A stretch of 64,000 bases of DNA from positions 17,684 through 81,683 of the forward strand of contig ML977045.1 in assembly GCA_010015675.1 (NCBI GenBank). Reading direction: 5' to 3'. The notes beneath the pieces are model-generated. The model was not told the DNA's origin. It made no database searches and saw only the letters and a program-made list of their open reading frames with translations. Of the stretch, positions 48,988 to 58,100 are shown piece after piece (the stretch's first letter is position 1; every line of letters starts with the position of its first letter). Made by a program: the position numbers and the translations under genes. The DNA is from Byssothecium circinans (taxonomy: Eukaryota; Ascomycota; Dothideomycetes; Pleosporales; Massarinaceae).

Positions 48988-49734
48988 ATGGCCGCTAAGA
49001 AGAATCAAGGCAAGCTGCCTGCAAAGGCTCCTCGTGGCAGAGCTGGCAAGGGTAATAGCGCCTAAGGTAGGCTAGGTATTAGTCTTAGTATTAGCTACAT
49101 GTTAACTATGTCTAGCTTTAGGTCCTTATAAGAAAGGCTAGAAGAAGCTTCCTACTAATACTAGCACGAACCCATATAAGGGTCGCAAGAAGAAGGGAGG
49201 GTCACCGCCGCTAACATAGAAGCTAATAAGCTATGCCATGCAGAAGGAGCGTGCTCCTATCTATAAAGGCCCTAGCAAGGGAGGCCCTTACATTAGGCGT
49301 TACAAGCCTAGTAGTAAGTTTTTAACCTATATTACTATAGCTAGACTAATACTAGTATTAGCCTTTACTCTAGTAGAGATCTATTTCTACTAGAAGACTC
49401 TAGGTGACTTGATTCCAGTAGCGCCATTTAGGAGATTAGTTCGCGAGGTACTACAGAATAATTAAGAGGGAAATGGTAACCCTGTGTCCTATTTCTAGTC
49501 TAGGGCTTTAGACGCCTTACAGGCTACTACTAAGGCCTTCCTAGTAGATATCTTGTAAGGTATTAGTCTAATTTATATAGTATTAGCCTCTGCTAACAAT
49601 AGTGCCTAGCTATAAACCTTAGTGCTATCTATAGGAAGCGCGTTACTATTCAAGCTAAGGACGTTAAGCATATCATTAGTGTTGGCAAGATTCTTGCTCT
49701 ATATAGTAAGATTCTGCAGGACTTGCCCGCCTAA
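48988..49734 (+). pseudogene. Degraded histone H3-like gene inside a mobile element
   Basis: From ATG 48988 a basic tail reads MAAKKNQGKLPAKAPRGRAG, then PTNTSTNPYKGRKKKGG and YIRRYKP. The next exon gives REIYFYQKTLGDLIPVAPF, RRLVREVLQNN, a loop, then FQSRALDALQATTKAFLVDI. The last exon gives AIYRKRVTIQAKDVKHI and stops at 49732. Order and residues match the histone H3 fold (H3: REIRRYQKST, PFQRLVREIA, FQSAAVMALQEA, CAIHAKRVTI). The loop between RLVRE and FQS is about 15 residues against 10 in canonical H3, as in centromeric CenH3-type variants. Three introns (about 49066-49114, 49311-49373 and 49555-49603) have GT-AG ends. A handful of TAG/TAA codons stand where Gln is expected, and the phase of intron 3 is uncertain. 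The relic is not functional. Confidence 0.75.
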
Positions 49735-50715
49735 TGCTGTATCTCACTATGCTACCTATCTCCTACATGTTAAGCTCAAGGGTATTAGGCGGTATGAGGC
49801 ATGACTACTAGCGTTAAATAGATATTATCTACAAAGTATAGCTTTCTATACTACTCAATTTAAGGAGTTATAATGGACTGGAACACGGAAGGTTTCTAGC
49901 ATACTAGCTAGGATAGGTAGCTCAACTATCTGAATGAAAAAGCTTTATTGCGTAACTACTCTTCTTCTCTACCCTAAGTGATAAATCGCTCCGTAAATTC
50001 TAATTCCCGTTTACGAAAATTGGAAGGATCTTAATGATAGGCTTAGGTAGGCGCTATCTATTAAAAAGAAGCATAAAAAGAAGGGAAAGACTCTAGATCT
50101 CTAATAGCGTTAGGAGTATTATAGTAGAGCAGTCTTCTAGTTACTAAGAAAAGTAAGGGAGGCACGTGTTTATTAATCTATTAAGGAGTAAAAGGATAAG
50201 TAGTAGCAGCTTTAAAAAGTAGAGATAGTAGAGCTAAAGAAGGCAGCAAAGCTATATAAAGAGAAAATCTAGCAGGAAAAGCGTGTTGCACGAGAGGTAG
50301 CTAAGAAGGTGAAGGAGAAGGAGAGAGCTAAAAAGGCAGCTTAGCGCGCTGCCTAGAAGTCTACCTGCGACGCTAAAAAAGCTCTATAACTATCCTAAAA
50401 GAGTAAGAGAAAGGCTTCTCAGCTATCTCTATAGAGTAGAAAGCGTTAGAAACGTGTTATTGATGCTATAGATATTAGGGAAGCCTTAGAGGGCGCATCT
50501 ACTACCCTAACTAAATCTATACGCAGCGGCTGCAACGTTAAGCTTCTAGATAGATTTAAGTAGTTTAAATTAATCGTAGCTATCAATTTACTACCCTAGT
50601 AGAAAATCTTATAATAATACTATTTATAGGTGGTTCTACAGCCTTATTTCTAATAGAGCGTCTATGGTATTTAGCGTGCATTAGCTAAATCCATGCATTA
50701 GGTGCACGGACACGT

Positions 50716-50881
50716 TACCTAGCTTCCTACTTAGCGATAATACGCTCACGCTCTAGGGGAGTAGTATTTAGCCTTTTATAGGCATTTCTAGAGATTTCTA
50801 TACCAAACTAACGTGGTTAAGGTATTATGGTGGTAGGTTGAAGGTGTTAACGCGTTCACGCGTTTTAGTGTTTCTTACTTA
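50716..50881. other. Spacer between pogo copies 3 and 4
   Basis: About 166 bp including both flanking TA dinucleotides, with no gene. It contains a CACGCG-rich imperfect palindrome near 50.85 kb (ACGCGTTCACGCGT). It is probably an older mobile-element fragment. Confidence 0.4.
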
Positions 50882-52997
50882 CTAAGGTTCACCCTAAAGC
50901 GACCCCCCTAGCGAAATGACCTACCTGAATACTAAAATAGCGTTATAATTTGAGGCTATAGAGCCTTACATTATAGCTATTATTGCAATCTTTTTTAGTA
51001 GAGAGATATATAGGTGTCAAATAATATATTACACTATAAATATTGCTGTAGAGTATTAATTACTTAGCCACGTCATAACTAAATAGCTACTGCGCCTATA
51101 ATAGTACCTTAAGGCTCTCTACTACCTATAGGCCTTATAATAGCTCTCTTTTTTAGAGTAGCTTTAGTAGGAGCCTTAAGGCAGCGCTTCTTACCCTTTT
51201 AGGAAGTTTTAAGAGCTTATTTAAGTTATTTTGCAGTCTTGCGAGCTGCCTATCGTGAGGCTTACTTAGTAGCCTTCTTAGCCTTCTCCCTCTCCCTTAA
51301 TATCCTAGCCTTAGCCCTTGCCTAACGCCTTATCTCCTTCTCCCTTACCTTAGCCTACCTTACCTCCTTATAAAGCCTATTTATCTTAGCTTTTTAGTGT
51401 TATACCTACTCCTCCTCGCGCTCCTTAAGCTGCTATTAATCACGTACCTCCTTTACCTTCCTTAGAGACTAGAATATAGCTCCACCTTAATACTCCTTAG
51501 GCTCCTTAAGTAGGAGAGGCTTACCTTACTTCCTGCGCGTCCTCTCATTAATTAGAGCCTTGCGTAGGCCCTTAACTTTATACTTAAAGAGGGCTTTTTA
51601 AGTTAAGATTTAGTAGAAGGCCTAGCTTAGCTTTTAAGCTTATCTATCACCTTAATCCTTGACTACCTAACGTAGTAGACCTTTAGTCTTCCTCTAGTTT
51701 AAGGCATTTAAGGCTAAGGACTTGCTATTACTTAAGGAGCTTAAGCTAGTGTTAAACCTCTTTAATATAACCTTAGGATTAAAGGGTAAGAGGCCTATAG
51801 CTTTAAAGGCCTTAAGGATTATTATTTCCTTAAAGGAGGCCTGCCAGGCTTAGTAGAAGAGGGGGAAAAAATCCCTCTTACTTATTAAGGTAAGGCCTTA
51901 GCTCCTCTCTATAAAGGCTAAGACCTTATTTAAGTACGCTATTAAGAGAGGCTTAAACATAACCACATTAAGCGGATATAGCGTATGGGTTAAGTAAGGA
52001 GGATAGATTGCAAGGAGGATCTTATTCTAATTACAGTACTTAATAAAATCCATTGTAAGGTGAGATCTATAGCTATCTAGAATAAGTAATTAATAGGAGG
52101 ATTAAGCCTTCACCTTAGTACCGCGATCAAATACCTGTTTAAGCCACGCAAGGCTGATATCGTTGTTCGTCCAGCCAGAGGGTGATGAGGAGATTCGAAT
52201 CTGATAAGTCTTATAATTAAGAGCCTATAGCTAAGAGTCCTATATTAATCCTGAGGTTAACTAATAAATAAGAGTAGGCTTAAGGTAAGATCTATTAGCG
52301 TAGATATAGGCTAGCAGCGTTATCCACTCTCGCGAGCTATCCTGGATAGTACTCCTCTTCTTCCCATCCTCATATAAGGCCCTACTAAAGATCCTCTTTA
52401 AGCAACCTATGATACCAAGCAGGAAGCCCTTCTCATCCATATTGTAGGTATGACGCGCCTTAACGTGATACTGCTCAATCTTTTCACGTAGGAGGTCGAA
52501 GTAGAGGCTATATTTCCTCCCTAAATTAGCCTTGTGGTGACTATTATCTATGCCCGTCATCCATTTTAAGATGAGCTCATCTTGGTGTCGCTGCATAAAG
52601 CGATCAACCCAGTTTACTCCAAGCTCTCTCCTTGCGATCTGTGAGGCGAAATTTCTTATTATAGCTCGTGTAGGTGGAAGGCCTCGCCTAGTGAGTTCTC
52701 TAATATAGAGTAAGAGCTCCTGCTCTTGTTGTGGATAGAGAGCCTGCTGATGTTCGTAGCGGGTAGCGCGCGTGGTTGAGACGCCCTGGTGTCTTCGTCT
52801 AAGCGTTGTATAGCTGTAACCATAATCTCTTGCAATCTTTCTATAGCTAAATTGTTCTCCAGGTTCTAGCGATTCGATCGCTGCTATTGCAGCCTCGATT
52901 GAGGTCATATTAGTGGAGTTATCGCGTGTTGAAGTTGAGGCCTTGTCTTGGTGGGTGGGTCGTTTCGCCGGGGGGGTCGCTTCGGGGTGAACCTCGG
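50882..52997 (-). mobile_element. Pogo/Fot1-type transposon copy 4
   Basis: The 2,116-bp element has inverted repeats of about 44 nt (CTAAGGTTCACCCTAAAGCG at the left and CCGAGGTTCACCCCGAAGCG read inward from the right) and flanking TA at 50880-50881 and 52998-52999. The two ends differ only by transitions. The right part holds the open transposase N-terminus. The left 1.2 kb is AT-rich with many stops and includes the Lys/Ala-rich C-terminal tail near 51.2-51.45 kb. The sharp drop in mutation load along one element is notable. Confidence 0.92.
52261..52908 (-). pseudogene. Pogo/Fot1-type transposase, N-terminal 215 residues open
   Basis: From ATG 52908 the frame shows a pipsqueak-type HTH (IEAAIAAIESLEPGEQFSYR, ARDYGYSYTTLRRRHQGV) and then a Tc5/CENP-B-like second DNA-binding region (QEQELLLYIRELTRRGLPPT, NWVDRFMQRHQDEL). 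It enters the DDE_1 nuclease at TYNMDEKGFLLGI, where the first catalytic Asp lies. It stops at 52261, well before the second and third catalytic residues, which survive only in mutated form further left. Full-length relatives are around 500 residues. The enzyme would excise and insert the element at TA. This copy is truncated and inactive. Confidence 0.88.
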
Positions 52998-54155
52998 TAG
53001 CGGAAAGAACTTTTGACCACTCGCTGTAATAACTATTTCTTTGGAGTTATTAAATATCGCTGTCTAATGGACGTGTAGATTTTTTCTAAGATGTTGGCGG
53101 TATAGAGAATTGACGATACAGGCTGGTTTGTAAGTTTGAAAGCGATCGGACTTGAGGTGATTGAGATAGGAGCGAGGGGACGTTGGTAGCAAGTTCTTGC
53201 GGAGGGCTTGGCGAAAGCGATGAGAGCGATTTTGTGATTTGAATGGTGAGTTTCTGTTTTTTGGGGGGGTTTGAGAAATCTTTGCATGGCAGCTTGTAGG
53301 TGTGAGAATATTTAGTGATTTTTATTATTGGATTGTGCGAGGAAATTGGGGTGCCCTTTGAAGGGTATATGTAACTGCACGTGGTGCTTTCTAACCTTAG
53401 AGGGATCCTACCTTCTCAGAACAATTCATCAACAGCTATTTCTTAATTTAAACCTATCTACAGCTTATTGGCTGCTTATTTATAAGAGGTATATGTGGAG
53501 GAATTGAGCTTAAGGGAGGAATGACTCATTAACTATGTGTTTTGAGACGGCACGATCCCCGTAAGGAATATTGTGAGTCACGTGATTCTCTTCACTTGGA
53601 AACAACCACTAAATATTCAATGTTCATGTAGATAATATTGAATGTTAGAACATGGCGTTGTGACTTGCGAACTTGTATGCATTTATTACTGTCTGGATGA
53701 TTGATCTTTCGCTCACTCAAAACCGTCCACTCACTGTGCCCACTTGCAACTTTCAAAGTTCAGGCATCCCAACGTAACCCTCACTACAATGTGCGCTGCA
53801 ATGATCTTCTAGGCCCCCTATTATCCAAAGCTGCGCGGATAAATAAATAAATACGAAAAGAGTATGCAACATGTGCACAAAATCATAGGCTCTTCGTTCA
53901 GTTCGAGTGTCTCGTGCAGTGTTGGACGTTAGGCGGCCACGGCACCTAAACACCACCACGGACAGATAAGGAAGGTGCTAGGTTTCCCTAGATGCCAGGC
54001 CCCGACGTTGCAATGCTATACAGCAGCCATGAGGGCGACGGTATCCTCGGCGGTTCGCAGTCATATACTAACCTTCGCACAATTTAGCAGCCGCAAACCG
54101 TAAAAAGCATTGCGAGAATGCCATTCAACGCAAGGCTGTAAACCCAACAACGAAA
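52998..54155. other. Intergenic region, no gene seen
   Basis: Base composition returns to normal. The open frames at 53033-53287 and 53753-53959 show no domain or splice continuity. It contains the presumed promoter of the protease gene at 54156. Confidence 0.45.
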
Positions 54156-55507
54156 ATGGCGCCGCTATTTCCATCCCTTTTCTTCTGCGTCGCGGTATCT
54201 GGTAAGAGCATTAAACTCGACTTCCAAGTCGTCGAGCTCTCACACGATCCGTTACATCCTCGCGACAACCCGCGACCTCGCGCGCTGAACCTCCCACTCT
54301 ACAACGACTTCCCGCACCAAGTCCGCCTCCCTCATCCCCCCCTCCCCTCCTCTCCTCTTCCATCCCCTCTAACAACCCCCCACAGCGCCACCTCATCAAC
54401 ATCACCGCCGGCAGCCCCCCACAAGCCTTTCCGTGCTCCTCGACACAGGCTCAACAGACCTCTGGCTCCCCTCCCACACCTCTCCAGCATGTGCCCCCAA
54501 CTGTCCCCCAGGGACCTGGGACCCCTCGGCCTTCACCACCGCCATCGACATCAATATCCCGTACAACGCAACCTTCGGCAGCACGCCCGACAACCCCATG
54601 CTAGGCAAGTACTACAACGACACCGTCAGTCTCGGCGGCGTCGATCTCGCGAACCAAACCTTCGCGCTCGCAGAAGTCGTTCCTATTAACTACAATGCGG
54701 GACATTGGGGCATCTTGGGCATGGGGAGTAAATTCATGTCGAGCGCGTACATGGATCCGTGGGGGCCTGTGTATCACGATGCAGACAAGGCGCCGTTGCC
54801 GGTGTGGCTGCATCTCTACGACGCGGGGGTGATTGAGAAGAAGATGTTTAGCGTGTGGTTGAATGCTCAGAATGCGAGCACGGGGTCTGTGTTGTTTGGG
54901 GGTGTGGACGAGTCGAAGTTTGAGGGAGGGTTGATGAGCACGCTGGTTTTGCTGCAGAGGCCTGCGCGGTTGTTTACGGGTTGGTTTGACGACGGTGGCT
55001 CGTGTTGATGCTGGGACGGGGGAAGTGGAGATGCTTACGCCCGTGGATTGGAGATTGGTTGCGACGGTGGATACCGGGTCGCCGAATTTGTACTTGCCGT
55101 CGACGCTGTACAAAGCTATCGCTGCGCCGCTGAATGTTAGTATGCATCCGAATACTGAAGGTGTGCCTACGCCTTACGTCCCATGCACTCTTTGCTCGTC
55201 GGACGATTCGCTGGAATTGGGATTCGCAGGTCGCGGTGGAAGTGCTGGACCGAAGATCCGTATGCCGTATCGTGAGATGATTTACCGGTTTGGCACTCCG
55301 GCTCCTATCGGGGAGGTTAAAGATGAGGATGGGAATGAGATGTGTTATTTGGGAGTTATTCCTTGGGATGGAAATGATATCGTGTTGGTTGGGGCGGTCC
55401 TGACGAGGAACGCATACGTGGTTTTTGATGGGGAAGAGTTGGAGCTGAGGATGGCGCAGGTGAAGACAGCGACGCTGCCGGCGCCGACGCCATATTGTGA
55501 GATCTGA
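54156..55507 (+). pseudogene. Pepsin-type aspartyl protease with frame breaks
   Basis: Exon 1 (54156-54320) encodes a hydrophobic leader and a propeptide-like part ending ALNLPLYNDFPHQ. An intron at 54321-54385 (CTAAC branch site, CACAG end, unusual GTCCGC donor) leads to RHLINITAGSPPQ. Both catalytic Asp motifs of the A1 family are present: VLLDTGSTDLWLP after 54433 and VATVDTGSPNLYLP near 55060. The middle contains GSVLFGGVDESKF. The reading frame shifts by one base at about 54425, just before the first DTGS, and again at about 54975-54990 before the second half. The intact protein would be about 420 residues, secreted or cell-wall associated. It is a pseudogene, unless both shifts are assembly errors. 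Confidence 0.8.
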
Positions 55508-55972
55508 TGGTTTGGATAAGAGTTGATGTGTTTCGAGTACACTATATGTGCGCTTTCGTTCTCGGTAATGGTGGGAAATTAGGGACCCGTGGATACCTTG
55601 CGCTTTCCGCAAGTGATGAATTCGAACGGCTCAGTAGACTGCAGTGCCTGGCCTTGAATGCGTATCACACGTTCTGCAAGCTCTTGTTCATCGCTCAAGC
55701 TACCATGGTATCGAACGTCGACGATGTATGATGAAAATTGATGAGAAGGGATAAGGTCGGAAAGGAAGCGCGGCCAATGACGATGATATTTGTACCTCGG
55801 CACATCTCTGTTCGGCTTACGCCTTCTCCACGACTCCTCGCATATCTTAAACAACTACCAAACTCTCTCCTCTTCTATCTCCGTCTCCTAAAGCTCACCT
55901 TTGCGAATCGCTTTCCTGTAAAAGTATCAGAAGTCAAAAACATTAAGCGGACTGGGCCCCTAACATTCCACC
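55508..55972. other. Intergenic region, no gene seen
   Basis: The short open frames (55507-55731 and 55738-56223) are not supported. It holds the protease 3' end and the promoter of the ABM-like gene. Confidence 0.45.
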
Positions 55973-56405
55973 ATGCCATTCGACGTCATCGCCCTCATCT
56001 ACCCCAAACCAGGCAAAGCCGACAGAGTACACCTCCCACCACTATCACCACCGCCAAAGCACTAATCCCTTCCCAGGTCGAAGAACTGCTCAAAACCGCC
56101 GCCGCAGCCGTGAAAGCCAATGAACCCGGGACGTTGAAATACCAAATCAATCGCGAAACCAATGGCGATGCGCCGACATTTATAATGCTGGAAACGTACG
56201 CGCTGAACCCCCCAGTGGTTTAAGTATTGGAGTACTGATAGTCATATGTTTTTGTAGGTATAAGGATCAAACAGCGCTGAAAGTGCACGGTGGGACGGAT
56301 TATTTCAAGGATATGGGGCGGAAGATGAAGCAGGAAGAGCTTTTGGCGGCGCCGATGAAGGTGCTGTTTACGAAGGAGGTTGGGGGGTTTGCTAGCAAGT
56401 TGTGA
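55973..56405 (+). CDS. Small ABM-like (dimeric alpha/beta barrel) protein
   Basis: Three exons, 55973-56026, 56077-56195 and 56258-56405, with introns of 50 and 62 bp and matching phases, give 106 residues. It starts MPFDVIALIYPKPGKADRVE. The pattern of an N-terminal strand, a helix of VEELLKTAAAAVKANEPGT, then LKYQINRET and a PTFIMLETYKDQTALKVHGG block with a final helix is typical of the antibiotic-biosynthesis-monooxygenase (ABM) fold. The YKDQTALKVH segment corresponds to the usual (E-x-Y)-x-D-x-x-A-x-x-x-H motif. Such proteins form dimers and act as small monooxygenases or stress-response proteins. The substrate is unknown. It is cytosolic by sequence and intact. Confidence 0.82.
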
Positions 56406-56837
56406 GCATGAGGATACCCTTATTAAAGTATATAGAGAAGACTAGGGTGGAATATTTAGGGGGAATATGTTTCCCTAGCTTGGTATATCATATTTAGTAT
56501 ATACTACTACATACGTATATAATGGGGCAATGCGGGGCAAACAGCTACCCACAGTATGACACCACTGCCTATTTCATTCCACACTACGGAGTAGGCAGCC
56601 CTCAAATATGAAATACAGTCTCCCCCCACCGCTCGCGAGCCTAGCGTGGTTCTGTAACTAGGGGATTCAACCAATCGGAATGCCCGTGAGCGCGCTTTAA
56701 CCTCGTATTTAGAGACTTAGCTGGTTTTAGTGGGATTTCAGTGGTGCTAGGCCCCAGAGCTACGGCATCCGTTTCCCTTACATAGATACGCGCTGCCAAC
56801 TTTCCGTCCTCAACAACCCAGCTTGTCATTATTAGAA
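56406..56837. other. Intergenic region, no gene seen
   Basis: AT-rich just after the ABM-like gene, then the promoter of the F-box-like gene. I see no coding sequence. Confidence 0.45.
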
Positions 56838-58100
56838 ATGGCGTCAATATCAAAATCACGATCCCAACTGCAAGCGCTCGCAATTGCGGCCGAGACCGCC
56901 ATAGACGCCCTGCGTATAGCAGACTCAGCATGCAGAGCCCTGCGCCTCCGAGCCGACGCGCGTAAACGCCGTGACGATCCCTACAGTGACGTCGAGGACT
57001 CGCTCGACGAAGACTCATTCGGCAATCCAGAAGCAGACCCCTCCAGCCATCCCGAAGAAGAAGAAGACTCGTTTGATCTTGAAGCCGCCACGCAACGCCT
57101 CGAAGACGAGAGATCGCGGTGCAGGGAGCAGGTCAGACAGGCCCAGAAAGCATTCCTCATTCTGTTCGAAAAGTGTGCGAAGGAAGACGTACGTCCGGTC
57201 CTGGAAGCCTTACACGGAGCCATGAGGGAAAGGCTGCCCTTGGAAATACGAACTCTGATATATACCTATCTCGTCTCCGCTCCCTGGCCGCACCACCGTA
57301 ATGCCACCAACGTCGTCCACATCGGCCGCGAGAGATGCATCGACGAGCACTACCGAGACATCATTTTCCCCGCGAGGAAAGCTGCTTGGCGATTCTCGCA
57401 TCTCGCCTTCTTCATGGGGACCGTCGATGTCCATGAGCTCGGCGGCTGGTTGCTGAATCCGGAGTACGTTGGTCCGGCCATGGCTCGCGAGATGGCCGAA
57501 GTGTACTACAGCAGTAAAGAATTCCATGTCGACGATATCGGTCATCTTAAAGAACTTCTAATGAGCGATCGATCAGGGACAGGCTTTAAACCTTACGACT
57601 TCATTCGGGGGAAGTTCACAGTGGAGACGACGATATGGCTTACGTCGCCGGATACGACGAGTGAATACGCGCGTCTTCATGGCTTGTACGAGGAACTTAA
57701 TTCTTTGAACCTCCTGACGCGGAAATCACAGCTTGAGGTTGACATTAGGATGCTTATCTTAACGCCCATGTGGATGTCGGAGGGGGAAGGGGTACGCCGC
57801 CTTTATAATGTTATGGAAGCTGTGCGCACGCCGATTTACGATCTTAGATACTCTGGGGCCAAAGTCACGCTTAAGGTTGTGACGGAGCGGAGTTTTGCCA
57901 CTAGTTTGATTTCATCAGAGCCGATAAACAATAGTGTATGGGATAGAGAGGCGTGGGGGAGAGAGAAGACGAGGGAGGGTTGGGTGCCGAGTGAAAATTT
58001 TGTTGCTCCGGAGGAGATTGGTGGGATGGAGGGAATAGAGAGATTGAAAGGTTTGTTGAGGAGGCAGTTGGCATCCGCAGTCGTTGAAGCTCGAGACTGA
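56838..58100 (+). CDS. F-box-like hypothetical protein
   Basis: A single exon of 420 residues starting MASISKSRSQLQALAIAAET. The first in-frame ATG at 56838 is used. The N-terminal part is helical, then comes an acidic segment (SDVEDSLDEDSFGN, PEEEEDSFDLEAA) and a coiled-coil-like stretch (QRLEDERSRCREQVRQAQKA). At about residues 133-152 ERLPLEIRTLIYTYLVSAPW resembles the short F-box-like motif that opens many fungal family-expanded proteins. The remainder (FSHLAFFMGTVDVHELGGWL, AREMAEVYYSSKEFHVDDIG) fits the recurring structure of those proteins, where the F-box-like part may recruit SCF ubiquitin ligase. The target is unknown. It is intact. Confidence 0.75.
   Translation: MASISKSRSQLQALAIAAETAIDALRIADSACRALRLRADARKRRDDPYSDVEDSLDEDSFGNPEADPSSHPEEEEDSFDLEAATQRLEDERSRCREQVRQAQKAFLILFEKCAKEDVRPVLEALHGAMRERLPLEIRTLIYTYLVSAPWPHHRNATNVVHIGRERCIDEHYRDIIFPARKAAWRFSHLAFFMGTVDVHELGGWLLNPEYVGPAMAREMAEVYYSSKEFHVDDIGHLKELLMSDRSGTGFKPYDFIRGKFTVETTIWLTSPDTTSEYARLHGLYEELNSLNLLTRKSQLEVDIRMLILTPMWMSEGEGVRRLYNVMEAVRTPIYDLRYSGAKVTLKVVTERSFATSLISSEPINNSVWDREAWGREKTREGWVPSENFVAPEEIGGMEGIERLKGLLRRQLASAVVEARD

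Larger units (their letters stand above)
27511..50031. mobile_element. Composite element X inserted into pogo copy 3
   Basis: Boundaries are inferred from the point where the pogo transposase frame stops and resumes. A possible 4-bp duplication TAAT lies at 27507-27510 and 50032-50035. Without the gypsy and copia insertions X is about 9.4 kb, including a 485-base gap. It carries a Helitron-type Rep/helicase (+, 28.7-33.3 kb), an unknown gene (-, 48.2 to 33.4 kb) and a histone H3-like gene (+, 48.99-49.73 kb). Near-terminal inverted similarity is seen (GCGGAGCGA at 27514 and its complement at about 49986-49995). The helicase suggests a Helitron. I could not find a clean TC start or CTRR hairpin end, so the class remains inferred. 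Confidence 0.6.
26085..50715 (+). mobile_element. Pogo/Fot1-type transposon copy 3, split by a 22.5-kb insertion
   Basis: The left inverted repeat starts ACGTGTCCGTGCACC at 26085. Its partner ends at 50715, and the two align over about 45 nt with only transitions. TA flanks both (26083-26084 and 50716-50717). The transposase reads on the plus strand from ATG 26183 (DPIQAAIDKIKSRELGEDF). Its DDE region contains YNIDEKGVLI, and the frame stops abruptly at about 27510 (LSIKNKLLKHN). It resumes at about 50032 (RLR-ALSIKKKHKKKGKTLDL), followed by a Lys/Ala-rich tail to about 50530. The native element is about 2.1 kb. Everything between is a later insertion. Confidence 0.85.

Noticed and set aside
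20397..53000. Starship-type giant element with a DUF3435 tyrosine recombinase captain
   Set aside because: No tyrosine recombinase-like sequence could be read. The block is explained by pogo, Helitron-type, gypsy and copia elements nested in each other.
54601..55612. Minus-strand frames of 170 and 212 codons
   Set aside because: They are antisense to the aspartyl protease, which has both DTGS motifs on the plus strand.
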